Shown piece by piece: positions 1 to 11,916 of a DNA stretch of 64,000 nt; position 1 is the first letter of the stretch, and each line of letters starts with the position of its first letter. Both the position numbers and the translations under genes were made by a program. Location: contig NC_061511.1 of the NCBI RefSeq assembly GCF_022539505.1, positions 30,700,620-30,764,619 on the forward strand, in the 5' to 3' direction. The notes under the pieces are model-generated. The model saw only the letters and a list, made by a program, of their open reading frames with translations. It did no database searches and was not told the origin of the DNA. Origin of the DNA: Lolium rigidum (taxonomy: Eukaryota > Streptophyta > Magnoliopsida > Poales > Poaceae).

Positions 1-689
1 TCTTGTTCTTGCAGTCTTGCCTGCATCTCACTGTGGTACGTTTCAGCTGCCTGTATGGAGTTACGCTCTTGATCCGCCGAGTCTTTGTTGTAGCTCTCGG
101 ATGCGTGTAGTTGAGACGGAAGACTTCACGGAACTTGTTGCGACGCCCAATCTTGGTAGGAATGTGCTTGTTGCGAGGTGGTGGATGGGCTTTTCTCGCT
201 CGGAACTAGCTGAACAATTTGCAAATCGGTCAAATCAGGTTCATCTTCATTGTGTGGCGCCGCTTTTTTGCCACCATTTGATCCTGCATAAAGATTACAA
301 TCATTGCATGGACAACATACAAAACTGGATTATATTATATTGTGCTAATAAGAAATATTTCTTATAGATGCACTTTTTGCTTCAGCACTCATAATGTTAT
401 CCTTGTTAGTGTGTGTGATTCTAAAAAATTCAATTGGAGAGGTTTCTTCTTCCTCGCTTGTAGCCTTCTGCTTGAAAAAATGTAGAATGCACATTACCAT
501 TGTACACTTGTGTATGACGAAGTATGAATTGTATTGGGAAATTCAGAACACTTACTAGATGTTCCCGATGAGCAACATGGCTTTGAGATCCAGTGGTATG
601 GAGCTCATTTCACGACTTCTCTGTTCTTTCCATTTATTACACACAGTCCTATGTTCGGTACATGCATTTTATTTATCCAGATCAGATAA
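1..689. other. No gene recognised; flank of CACTA remnant
   Basis: This stretch has short open frames on both strands, but none has a recognisable domain or a convincing start. It lies just downstream, on the minus strand, of the decayed CACTA coding region and is probably its continuation, decayed past recognition. That assignment is inference from position only. Confidence 0.3.
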
Positions 690-2100
690 ATGTAAGAATT
701 CAGTAGCTGTTATTGAAAGGAATAACGTTTATGTACCTGGTACTTCTCATCAAACCATCTTTTCACCAGTTCTTTCCAGCTTTTCTCTTCTACATGATCT
801 GGCTTCTTGAGATATGCTTGCTCCAGTGTGAGGTTTTTAATTTTCGGCCAATACTCCTTTTAAGCCTATATCGGAACTGCCGAATACTAACTTGCAGACA
901 TATCGGTGCACACATCTTGAGCCACCTCATCATTTTTGTCCATACTAAACTTTCCCTACAAAATAGTGATGCATTAATCAGTAAATTCTTAGATAGTTGA
1001 TCATGTAGCATACTAATTAGGTTAAACCAAGATTGTACAGGACTCACCGCTACTGTACTTATAGCATGAGGAATGACATGTCTGAGAGTTACATCTTTCT
1101 TGTACTGTGTCCAGTGTGTTGCAAGCGGCATTTTTGCACGGATGTGAATACCAACCTCATTGCTCAGCTTTGCTGACTGGACATAATCCTTGGGTCTCCT
1201 GACACCAGCAGTGAATTCAATTGGCATCTTATTGCCACCATGTCTTCTTGTGTACTCATGTAGTCCATGGCCCATGGTACGTCTGCGTCAACCTCTCTTT
1301 CTCTTACTACCGCCAGATGTTGTCAATGTCTCTGAAATAAGAGATATGAAATGATTCTCTTTTATATGAAAATATGTGGTACAGTGTTTAGTTTTTACAA
1401 ACTTTCATACCTTGCCGCTCAAAGTTTACAATTTGATTGTCCTCAGGAGATGAGGTGCTGCCTCCAGATGTCATGATCTGGTTAGGTGAGGGTGCTCCTT
1501 CGGTGTTCGGACCAGCAGTGGCCATCGGCTCATCAGATGACCCAGCTTCGGGTTCAGTTGTTGCCATTGATCTTGTTGCAATGTTGGATGGTGCAACTTC
1601 GGGTATGGATCGCTTCTTCTGTGCAACTATTGCAGAAGAAGCAACTATCTGCAAGCAAAGTAGAGGCTACATTAGTAGGAAACATTTAGCATGTACGTAT
1701 TTCCTATCATAGTTCGGACATAGTTCCACGGACTCGAGCTGAAGTTTTGCCGACAGTGCGGCTGATCCTCATCTGAATGAAGATCATCATCGGCGATAGC
1801 TATCTCTTCTGGATTCGGTTCATACGAAGGGTCCTCTTCGACCTCCGTCTCTTCGCAGTCTGTGTCCTTTAGATTGTTACTAGTTCCTATTTGTACCCCA
1901 CCATACACTAATGAACGTGCAAAACCAGAGAAATCTTTCTGAAATTTGTGGCCAGGTCCATATCTTTCAGCGATTTTTTTTCCATGCGTACTACATTTTC
2001 TTGCATTTGTTTCTCCTTGGCAAGCTCATATGCCGGCTTGACGGGGTTTTGTGTCTCCGCTGAAATAATCGGAAGAGCGGAGCGTGAACAAAACATAAAG
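690..2100 (-). pseudogene. Decayed CACTA (En/Spm, Ptta) transposon protein
   Basis: On the minus strand, pieces of one transposon protein follow each other with frameshifts. About 2100-1908 has a charged, coiled-coil-like stretch (KEKQMQENVVRMEKKS). About 1908-1672 is strongly acidic (EETEVEEDPSYEPNPEE). About 1275-690 is the most diagnostic part: HEYTRRHGGNKMPIEF, then a KLSNEVGIHIRAKMPLATHW segment, then RQFRYRLKR, and in another frame KKPDHVEEKSWKELVKRWF. This order matches the plant Ptta/En/Spm 'transposase_24' proteins carried by grass CACTA elements. These are thought to be the accessory DNA-binding product; I see no DDE transposase. Frame changes near 850 and between 1275 and 1388 show it is not functional. 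The terminal inverted repeats are not visible; the 100 N gap cuts off the upstream side. Confidence 0.62.
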
Positions 2101-2148
2101 AGGGCCAATTCCGATACAAGTTCGGATATGTGCTGATAGAAGTTCAGA

Positions 2149-2248
2149 NNNNNNNNNNNNNNNNNNNNNNNNNNNNNNNNNNNNNNNNNNNNNNNNNNNN
2201 NNNNNNNNNNNNNNNNNNNNNNNNNNNNNNNNNNNNNNNNNNNNNNNN
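2149..2248. other. Assembly gap (100 N)
   Basis: There are exactly 100 N, a conventional placeholder for a gap of unknown size. A CACTA remnant is on the left and the internal leader of a Gypsy element is on the right, so real sequence is missing here. Confidence 0.97.
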
Positions 2249-2294
2249 AAGTAAAGAGATTGGAAGTGGAGACTCCCCTTGCAGCGTGTCTTGA

Positions 2295-2314
2295 TCTCCC
2301 GGCAACGGCGCCGG
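2295..2314 (-). promoter_or_regulatory. Primer-binding site for tRNA-Asp (Gypsy)
   Basis: Read on the minus strand, 11 bases after the LTR ends in CCATCA, the sequence is CCGGCGCCGTTGCCGGGAGA. It matches the tRNA-Asp type primer site (usual form TGGCGCCGTTGCCGGGGA) with small changes. It primes minus-strand DNA synthesis of the LTR retrotransposon. The leader continues to 2249, where the gap begins, so no gag can be seen. Confidence 0.8.
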
Positions 2315-2324
2315 AAAAAGAGCT

Positions 2325-3918
2325 TGATGGCGTGTAACTCACACGTTCGTTGGGAACCCCAAGAGGAAGGTATGATGCGCACGGTAGCAAGTTTTCCCTC
2401 GAAAAGAAACCAAGGTTTAATCGAACCAGGGAGGAGCCAAGAAGCACGTTGAAGGTTGATGGTGGCGAAATGTGATGCGGCGCAACAACGAGGATTCCGG
2501 CGCCAACGTGGAATCTGCACAACAAAACCAAAGTACTTTGCCCCAACGAAACAGTGAGGTTGTCAATCTCACCGGCTTGCTGTAACAAAGGATTAAACGT
2601 ATCGAGTGGAAGATGATTGTTTGCAAGAAAATAGTAAAACACGATTGCAGTAAATTGTATGCTATGTAAAGAATAGGACCGGGGTCCACAGTTCACTAGA
2701 GGTGTCTCTCCCATAAGATAAAAGCATGTTGGGTGAACAAATTACAGTCGGGCAATTGACAAATAGAGAAGGGCATAACAATGCATATACATGATATGAT
2801 AAATATAGTGAGATTTAATCCGGGCATTACGACAAAGTACATAGACCGCCATCCAACCGCATCTATGCCTAAAAAGTCCACCTTCAGAGTTATCATCCGA
2901 ACCCCATTCAGTATTAAGTTGCTAAGCAACGAGACAATTGCATTAAGTATGGTGCGTAATGTAATCGACAACTACATCCTTAGACATAGAATCAATGTTT
3001 TATCCCTAGTGGCAACAGCACATCACAACCTTAGAACTTTCTGTCACTGTCCCAGGTGTCAATGAAGGCATGAACCCACTATCGAGCATAAATACTCCCT
3101 CTTGGAGTTAAGAGTACAAACTTGGCCAGAGCCTCTACTAATAACGGAGAGCATGCAAGATCATAAACAACACATAAACAATAGATTGATAATCACCATA
3201 ACATAGTATTCTCTATCCATCGGATCCCGATAAACACAACATATAGAATTACATATAGATGATCTTGATCATGTTAGGCAGCTCACAAGATCCAACAATG
3301 AAGCACAACAAGGAGAAGAAGACCATCTAGCTACTGCTATGGACCCATAGTCCAGGGGTGAACTACTCACTCATCACTCCGGAGGCGATCATGGCGATGA
3401 AGAGTCCTCCGGAGATGAATCCCCTCTCCGGCGAGGTGCGGGAGGCGATCTCCCGAATCCCCCGAGATGGGATTCGCGGCGGCGGCGTCTCTGGAAGGTT
3501 TTCCGTATCGTGGCTCTCGGTACTGGGGTTTTCGCGACGGAGGCTTTAAGTAGGCGGAAGGGTAGGTCGGGGGCCGACGAGGGGCCCACACCATAGGGCG
3601 GCGCGGGCCCCCTCCGGCCGCGCGGCCCTATGGTGGCGGCGCCTCGTCGCCCCACTTCGTTATCTCTTCGGTCTTCCGGAAGCTCCGTGCAAAAATAGGA
3701 CCCCGAGCGTTGATTTCGTCCAATTCCGAGAATATTTCCTTACTAGGATTTCTGAAACCAAAAACAGCAGAAAACAGCAACTGGCTCTTCGGCATCTTGT
3801 TAATAGGTTAGTTCCAGAAAATGCATAAATATGACATATAATGTGCCTAAAACATGTAGGTATCATCAATAAAGTAGCATGGAACATAAGAAATTATCGA
3901 TACGTTGGAGACGTATCA
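2325..3918 (-). mobile_element. Gypsy LTR, complete (5' LTR, copy A)
   Basis: On the minus strand this LTR begins TGATACGTCTCCAACGTATC at 3918 and ends CACGCCATCA at 2325 (1594 bp, TG...CA). It is followed by a tRNA-Asp primer site, so it is the 5' LTR of a Gypsy element whose body should lie to the left. The opening bases form a small inverted repeat (GATACG...CGTATC). I recognise the LTR as a very abundant Pooideae Gypsy family, but I cannot give a reliable family name. The open frames across it are incidental. Confidence 0.85.
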
Positions 3919-5367
3919 TGCGGCGCAACACCAGTGAAACCGGCGCCAACGTGGAACCTGCACAACACAATCAAAGTACTTTGCCCCAACGTAACAGTGA
4001 GGTTGTCAATCTCACCGGCTTGCTGAAAACAGAGGATTAAACGTATCGAGTGGAAGATGATGTTCGTTTGCAAAGAACAGTAAAAACAATGATTGCAGTA
4101 GAATGTATTCAGATGTAAAAGAATGGACCGGGGTCCACAGTTCACTAGTGGTGTCTCTCCAATAAGATAACTAACATGCTGGGTGAACAAATTACAGGCG
4201 GGCAATTGACAAATAAAGATTCAATACATATCAATGATGATTACTATGTGATTTAATCAGGGCATTACGACAAAGTATATAGACCGCTATCCAGCATGCA
4301 TCTATGCCTAAATAATCCACCTTCAGGTTATCATCCGAACCCCTTCCGGTATTAAGTTGTAAACAACGAGATAATTGCATTAAGTATGGTGCGTAATGTA
4401 ATCAACACAAATATCCTTAGACAAAGCATCGATGTTTTATCCCTAGTAGCAACAACACATCCACAACCTTAGAACTTTCTCATCACTGTCCCAGATTCAA
4501 TGGAGGCATGAACCCACTATCGAGCATAAATACTCCCTTTTGGAGTTACAAGTATCAACTTGGCCAGAGCCTCTAGCTACTAGCAACGGAGAGCATGCAA
4601 GAACATAAACAACACATATATGATAGATTGATAATCAACTTAACATAGTATTCTATATTCATCGGATCCCGCCAAACACAACATGTAGCATTACAAATAG
4701 ATGATCTTGATCATGTTAGGCAGCTCACAAGATCTATAACAATGATAGCACAAGCGGAGAAGACAACCATCTAGCTACTGCTATGGACCCATAGTCCAAG
4801 GATGAACTACTCACGCATCAATCCGGAGGCGGGCATGATGATGTAGAGCCCCTCCGGTGATGATTCCCCTCTCCGGCAGGGTGCCGGAGGCGATCTCCTG
4901 AATCCCCCGAGATGGGATTCGCGACGGCGGCGTCTTTGGAAGGTTTTCCATATCGTGGCTCTCGGTACAGGGGGTTTCGCGACGAAGGCTATTTGTAGGC
5001 GGAAGGGTAGGTCAAAGGGCGTCACGAGGGGCCCACACAACAGGGCCGCCCGGCCAGGGCCCAGGCCGCGCCGCCCTGGTGTGTCGCCACCTCGTGGCCC
5101 CACTTCGTCTCCCTTTCGGTCTTCTGGAAGCTTCATGTAAAAATAGGCCCCTGGGCGTTGATTTCGTCCAATTCCGAGAATATTTCCTTACTAGGATTTC
5201 TGAAACCAAAAACAGCAGAAAAACAGCTACTGGCACTTCGGCATCTTGTTAATAGGTTAGTGCCGGAAAATGTATAATAATGCTGTAAATTATGTATAAA
5301 ACATTCAAGTATTGTAATAAAAGTAGCATGGACCATAAGAAATTATAGATACGTTTGAGACGTATCA
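3919..5367 (-). mobile_element. Gypsy LTR, truncated (copy B)
   Basis: This is a second LTR of the same family in the same orientation, starting at 5367 with TGATACGTCTCAAACGTATC. It follows copy A base by base with many substitutions and small indels. It stops at GTTGCGCCGCA, immediately before the first base of copy A, and so lacks the last roughly 150 bp of the LTR. The simplest reading is that element A inserted into the LTR of element B and the rest of B lies beyond the gap. A tandem array made by unequal exchange is the alternative. Confidence 0.82.
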
Positions 5368-5727
5368 CAGCTCTTTCCCCTCGTCCCCTTCCAGTCCAGA
5401 TCGAGTGGACCAAAGCGAGATAGGCGGGCGTGCATGAGTGGCGGCTACGACCTAGGATCTGGGAGGCTTGAAAGAACGAGGGGATCGTTTTATTTGCAGT
5501 GTGTGAGGTTATTGGGCCTTTTGGAGGGGGTCATGTGTTTGGCTACGACCTGAGAAGCAAGAGGCCTCGTGTTGGGCCTTTTGTTGAACCAGAAATAACA
5601 CATAACTACGTGAGGTTATTCAATATTCCTATTTTAGGCTTACATATGTCTGTTTTGACATGCACGCTTAAGCGGCGCTTAAGCTCGCTTAAGCAGTAGT
5701 TCCTCTAGGCAGAGCCTCACCGCTCGC
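5368..5727. other. Intergenic, repeat-like; CGCTTAAG-rich patch
   Basis: There is no gene here. At 5662-5755 the sequence is dense in palindromic CGCTTAAGC and TAGCGCTTAGCGC motifs, which abut the end of the adjacent LINE fragment. I cannot assign it to a known element. Confidence 0.4.
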
Positions 5728-6424
5728 TTAGCGCTTAGCGCTTTTTTGAACCTTTACGGTGCGCGAAGGAGAAAACCGTATGGCATAGGCTTTTGCAACA
5801 AATGTGAAGGTCACATTTATTAATGCAATGGGTCTAAATTGCCGGATGTCGTCGACACCTTGCGCTTTAGGAATCAAAAGTAAGAACCCCAAAGTTGAGT
5901 CTCGCTCGTCGCATCCTCTCTTCCAAGAGCAAAGGCATTTGAAATGGCTAGCATGTAGGGTTTGGTGATGGCCGGGTGTCATGTCTACCTCGATTCTTGC
6001 CAGGACCATATGCAACTCCTTCTCAGTGAAGGATATCAAGAGGTTTGTGTTTCCTCATATGTTACGTGCCCCAACACGTTCCAAATATATCACGCTAGCC
6101 CGAAAGACGCAATTCCCCATTCTTCTCAAAGCAGGTTACGGTAGAACTCATAAATGGACTCTTGAGGGCCCCTATGGTTACTGATGACTCCTTGGTCAGA
6201 AACGAACCTAGATATAGCACATTCCCTCCGATGGCCATTTGGTATGGCATGGAAAACGTTGGTTTGGCGTCTCTCTTGACAAGATGTTGTTCTTTAGATC
6301 CCGCTCAACAATGGAGGGGAATGGTCAAAGCCAATAATTTTTTTTCTACCACGAAGGAGCAAAGGTGGAGAATTGTTTTCTATAATCTGTTGAAATGAAG
6401 AGTCGGCCGAGGACACATCAAAGA
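5728..6424 (-). pseudogene. LINE reverse transcriptase fragment
   Basis: The minus strand encodes the start of a plant non-LTR (L1-type) reverse transcriptase. Upstream, in broken frames, are a FHAIPNGHRRECAI segment and an ESIYEFYRNLL segment. These are followed by ISFTEKELHMVLARIEVDMTPG, then LIPKAQGVDDIRQFRPIALINV and FVAKAYAIRFSP, which are RT motifs 1-2. The stretch between MTPG and LIPK is too short and scrambled. The frame ends in the CGCTTAAG patch without the catalytic YxDD motif. It is a truncated, inactive copy. The endonuclease domain is not seen. Confidence 0.8.
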
Positions 6425-6577
6425 AGATTGAGCTATTTTTTTCTCTCACGTGTGCGGTGAACCCCTCCCCGGTGGATCTCTCTAAAGCACGAGGCTAGAT
6501 GTTGCCATTGCTTTTGGCCTCGGATCCCATAACCAGGAACGTTAACTGATTTTGTATGTTAACCATGGATTAATTTG

Positions 6578-7278
6578 TCTGTTGATATTTCCTGATGAAT
6601 AGGCAGATGTCGGAACAGTTAGCTATCGCACGCTTTAACACGCACGTATGCAGAGAGATTCTAGCTAAGCACGTGTACGTTCGGCTGCACCTGTATGTAT
6701 AGAGTTGGTATCCATACAAAATACGGTTGTAACCACACGGATGTCTACTTAGATCTCCCTGCCGCGTATCTTCATGAACACATAATAATGACAGAACTAA
6801 GCAGCGGCATCCATCACCGTCAGTCCCATGCATGACGGCACAGAGAAGTCTTGTTCTAATTAAGTTCCGAGCTGACCGATTACGACCGAGAGAGTCGGGG
6901 TTGCTGCCGAACTGCACCGCGGTGTACCGGACTATGACGTACCATATATCAGCAGCCTGTCAGTTGATCATGCAGGACGAATTCAACGCAGGTACTAGTG
7001 TCACACGTAGCGCTAGGTGCCGTAGCAAGCAAGCATGCATGCACGCGGAATGAATGTGCCGGACCGCCCAGCAGCACGCACGTACGCCTTTTTGGTTTTG
7101 GTTTAAGTGTGCATGCTTTGCCAACCATAATCCCCGTACTAACTTGCAGTATACCCGTGCTACAAGCTATCTAGACGATCCATATTCATGGCCCTGCCGG
7201 TGCATCCGTGTGTTAGTCCCATGGGTCGCTCTCTCGACAGCTAGATCCGACGGCATTACTCCCGCGCCCTTAACTGCA
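6578..7278. repeat. Tandem unit, copy I (left part)
   Basis: This non-coding sequence is shared with 18540-18979 plus 25766-25940 and with 30940-31140. Shared landmarks include GATGTCGG.ACAGTTAGCT, CGGATGTCTACTTAGATC, a CATGACGGCA...GAAGTCTT block and GCTTTGCCAACCATAATCCC. The copies are clearly related but diverged. The unit is interrupted at 7278/15100 by a Helitron. No coding region is seen in it. Confidence 0.72.
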
Positions 7279-7290
7279 CTAGATTATGAT

Positions 7291-7306
7291 GTCCGCCTTG
7301 GCGCAC
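7291..7306 (-). other. Helitron 1 3'-terminal hairpin
   Basis: The plus-strand bases GTCCGCCTTGGCGCAC form a 7-bp stem with one mismatch and a TT loop. It lies 8 nt inside the CTAG terminus and is the usual 3' termination hairpin of Helitrons. The mismatch suggests decay relative to the perfect version in Helitron 2. Confidence 0.8.
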
Positions 7307-9077
7307 GACCCCGTAAATTTTCAACCGAGCCACATATTTCTTAAAGCGCTGCATCATAAAATAGTACTATTTTCAACACTTGATAGATCATTTCTTTATG
7401 ACAGATAAGCATAGGAAAGGAGAAAATAGACAACAACCAAACTGGTAAACGATTTGTATTACACAAAGTTAATTTTTTATACAAATCAACGATAATCAGT
7501 TAACAAATAAGTAAATGCGAAGATTCTAAGAAAAAAAATATACTGACACCTTAATTTAAAGCCATACATAAGGTTACATTCATGAGTCTCCCGGGTAGAT
7601 AGTTCTTTCGCTCTGATATTTACAAACCACCAGAATGTCAAATATATATAGCGAAAACATGGAAGTATAGAGGATACACACTATGATAAGAACACACAGT
7701 AAAGTACATATACTATTATGAAGATAAAGCTTAACAACTGGCAGGTACGGTAGGCAAACCAAGGCACATCAGCATGACTATCTACATGTATAGATAGTCT
7801 TCGGAGCACCGACTATCACCGCCATAGCATCTTGTCGTCATCCTGAGAGAGCACTTCATGTTATGTGGCGGCAAAATACCCGGGTAATAACCAGGGACTG
7901 ATTAATGTAAATTATTTTGATCACACATGCATTCACTAACATAGACATATCTCTTCTTCATTTTCTTGAGTTGTAGCCACCACCAGTGTTGCTTCACACG
8001 GCCCCTGCACCACCTCTTTTTCACTCATTACCAGAGAGTCCGAAAGAAGAGATATAATAGTACGGTTGTTAAGACCGAGCAGTTGAGCACCTGGAAAAAC
8101 ATGCATAAAATAGAAAATCAAAATTTAAATAGAAAATCATTGATACATATTGTGGCACTGAACACCAAAAAATGGAACAGATATAGTGGATGTAAAACTG
8201 TGATACATTTCTCTCATGTTACTCCAGTATCCAATCTTAACATACTATGAGAAATCTAGAATTATATATTGTGTGAAAATGGATTCAGTCTGTCATGCTT
8301 CTTTTTGTTCACATAGATGCAAATGTTCAGGCCCCTGGAAAGAATCTGGGATTCTCCAAGCAATCAAGATCTGTTCGGTCGCACAAAGTATGAGGGGAGG
8401 GGTGAATGAGTTCTGCTGCGTACCTAGAGTCAGTTGAAAAATTGCCTCTCGCACCCCCTAGCTGAAACCCATGTAGTGCCAGTCCGTTCGGCCGCACTAA
8501 TTTGCCGCACAATGCATGAGGGGAAGGGGAAGAAATCTATTTGAAATTGCCTCTCGCTGAAAAATAATTGTTTCAATCAGTAACCAAAACACGAAAAATA
8601 TCAAAGAAGCAAAGAAAATAAATCTAAAAACTGTTTAAGTCAAATAACACGCGCGGTGAGTGGGCAACACCTCTCCTTGGCTCTATGATCTCGTCCATCT
8701 CTTTAGCAACTCTGGAAAAAAATCACAAGAATGATCTTAAATCTATTTTTTTAAACTCTAGAGTCCGAACTTGTCATTTGTATACAAAGGATGAATCTCT
8801 ACAAAATTGAGTGCAGCAAGGTATCTAAATCCGAAAACTAATATCTGATACGTGAATCTCAAACAATCTAGCACAAATGTATTTTTCCATGAATCAGTCA
8901 TTCATTTAGCGATAAATAGCAAACACAACTGAGTGAGGCAATTTTTTTCTACAGATTGATAGGAAAAAGTTGAACCAGGAAGTTCTTTGTTGGTTGACTG
9001 TAGCTAAATTTCAGGAAAAAAGAAGCTATATTGAGTAGAATGAATATTACATGCATTAATATTTCCATGCGACCAGC

Positions 9078-9290
9078 TTGCCTTTTCATCGAACACCTAC
9101 AATTCGAGACTCAGTGCTCGCTTTGACATCATGGTGCCTTCGACTACAGCAACAAGCCAATCTTTCAATAAGTGGTGGAAACCTATATTGGACATATACG
9201 AAAGGATATAAAGGAGCTGCTAGTGGCATCATAACATACATCATTTCCGGTGCTCGGAAAGAAAGGAATGAAAGAGTTTTCCAAAATTAG
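9078..9290 (+). pseudogene. LINE C-terminal scrap (tentative)
   Basis: The plus frame ends GIITYIISGARKERNERVFQN, which resembles the WNIWKERNxRVF segment near the C-terminus of plant LINE ORF2 proteins. Related-looking codons continue past the stop (LCTLKLKKW). No zinc finger or RT motif is present. It sits inside Helitron 1, either captured or inserted later. Confidence 0.35.
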
Positions 9291-11673
9291 GCTCTTCCTT
9301 TGATTCATAGTGCGGCTTATGCACACTAAAATTGAAAAAATGGCATATAATGTTATAATGTTTCAAGCCTAAGCAAATTTGTCTTTACGGATAGCAAGGA
9401 AAATTTAATAATCAATCTATAATGCTTCAAGCCTAAGCAAATGATAAAATGATGTGGGTATCTATAGTTTGCTGTACGTATTGTGCTTGATGTAAAAACT
9501 ATCTCTGTAGTTTAAAAATATGGGAATTAGTCTATAGCCCTTTATCCTTTTAGTTCAAAACTACAGTGGATGGTGAAAGTTGACAATGCAATTTTTCATA
9601 GTAGATAAAATAGCACCGGTTTGGCCGCTCGGCCACCTCCCCACCAAACCCAGGGGCTGACCCTGAAGAGATATACAAATCATATGACAAATGAGTGAGC
9701 ATCGCTCAATGATATATTATAAATAGAACTACAGGTGATATAGACATATTCAACACCTAAATTTTCAGACCTAGGTTAGAGAATCCTATGAAGCAAGGCA
9801 GTGTGAAGGTACATTTTCCAATGAAGAAGTACATTGTACTTTGTATAGCATCCATGCACAAAATAAAATCTCTACCAAAGCTGAAAAAAATGTATAGCCA
9901 CTCTAAACCTCTCCAAAAAACAGAGCGTCTCGAAGCAGTTGACACAATGGAATGTACCGAACGTCAGAACTTATTCTTGGGACATGTGAGGAAGGAGATC
10001 ATCAGATCACACAATATTGTAGAGATATTTAGAAATTATTGATGAGGCAAAAATTCTAATAAAGCTGCATTCTGAATCTTCAGACCATGTTTCGCATGTA
10101 AATTAGTTACTACAAATGGCTAATAAGTTACAACAAAAAAACATAACATTAAACACCTAGAAAACAATGTATCACAGAGAACAACCTGACACTGAACAGG
10201 GAAGAAGCAAGTTTAATCAGTAAGGGGCGTCCACTCCAACACGAAAAATGGGTAGTACCACAGAAATGGCTAACCTGTCAAGCCTGACCCAGGTGCCCGG
10301 TATCTTGAAAAAAGTTCTACGCAAACCTGATGTGAACAAAACGTTCTTGGCCGTGCGCAAAACATATGGCCTGAATAACTGTGAATAGCTAGCCTGGTCG
10401 TAAATACCTAAGTCTGAAGCTTGTTGATCGAAGGAGGAATAACTGGTAACACACAAGCAATACTACCGCAATAAGAACCAAAAATCGCAGTGTATTATAG
10501 TACTCTTCAATGAAGCTACATGCAACATAAGTAGTCACATTACCAAAACCTAATAGATACAGAAGGGCATGAATCTATTTCTAATACAGTGGTACCACAG
10601 TTGCTCCAGAGTGTGTAACTAATCTCAAAGTGCATTTGTAAAATACATACTGAAAACAAACACTATCCTTGTTTAATGATTACTTGATCGAGTAATATAC
10701 CTACTTCATTATTATATATATTTCAGTTCACAATCCTAAAATCATACCATTACAGAAAGTTGTGACCGGACCAAAAATAACTTCAATCTTACCATAGCAA
10801 TGTATGAAAAACACCATTTTCCAAGTAGGGAAGGATACCAGCAATGTTATTGGTTTACCAGCAGAACACTAAACCCTTCTTATAATTCTGTATATAATCC
10901 GTCTAGAAGAGAAATACTGTAAGCTACCAGTATTATATGCAGCAATCTGTTCACTACATTCTCAAGACAAGAAGCTAATGCACTGCATTTTCTGAACAGA
11001 CGGTGACACACAAAAATCCATAAGCATGTACCTCTCATATAGCCATGCTAGACTGAGAACGAAAATTTTAAAACATAAGGGGAAATGTTTAACCCTCTAA
11101 TTGACCACATCTACAAGAAAGCACACTGAAATCTAATGCATATGTTTAAATTTCTAGTTGAATCCAAGCTAGATGCCTAAATTTCTTCGGATACATTCAC
11201 GATGAACAGCTCTATGTTTTAGAGTTGCTAACATTTTACGAACAAAATGTCATCTTCTTAGACTGGAACTGTAACTTCATAACTAAATTTGTACTGTGTA
11301 TGGAGTTAGCTGTAAAATAAACGACATCAATGATAATAAAATCCAAATTTATACTATCAGAATATTCCGCGAGCGAAGTCTATATGATTGAGTTCTTTAG
11401 AAATATATTACTTAAGTGCAAAAAATAAATAAATAGCATGCACATGCACTGAAAAACCAAGGTTCAGTGTTCACAGCTTCACATACAACAGCCGTATGGT
11501 CATCACAATAACTTGGCAACTGAGGCCTAACAATAGCATTAGTTTTCTATTTTCTTATTTAGACAAGCACACGGCAAGATGATCACGTACAGAGCAATGA
11601 AAGTTCTAACTTTCAGAATAGACACTGCTGTAGTTTCAGAGATGCACAGTTTAAATTGTTCAGTTAGCCCTTG

Positions 11674-11916
11674 CTCCCTCCGTCCGCAAATAAGTCAATG
11701 TTTTCCTTTTTTAGAAGTCAAACATCTTCAAATTTGACCAAATTTATACAAAAAAATAGCAACATATGTTACATTAAATTACTATATTTTAAACTACATG
11801 TCAATATGAATCCAGCGGTATTAATTTAGTGCCATAAATTCTATTAAGTTAGTCAAAGTTAATAAAGTTTGACTTAAGACATATCCTAAGGTACACTTAT
11901 TTGAGGACGGAGGGGG
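11674..11916. mobile_element. Stowaway MITE (inside Helitron 1)
   Basis: The terminal inverted repeats are CTCCCTCCGTCCGCAAATAA at the left and the complement, TTATTTGAGGACGGAGGGGG, at the right, 243 bp overall. CTCCCTCCGT ends and an AT-rich interior are characteristic of Stowaway (Tc1/mariner-derived) MITEs in grasses. A TA follows on the right; the left TA is mutated. Confidence 0.9.

Noticed and set aside
17..367. 116-codon plus ORF at the window start
   Set aside because: No recognisable domain; it is antisense to, or beyond, the CACTA remnant.
1908..2714. 268-codon minus-strand ORF
   Set aside because: It spans the 100-N gap and reads Gypsy LTR sequence, so its continuity is an artefact.
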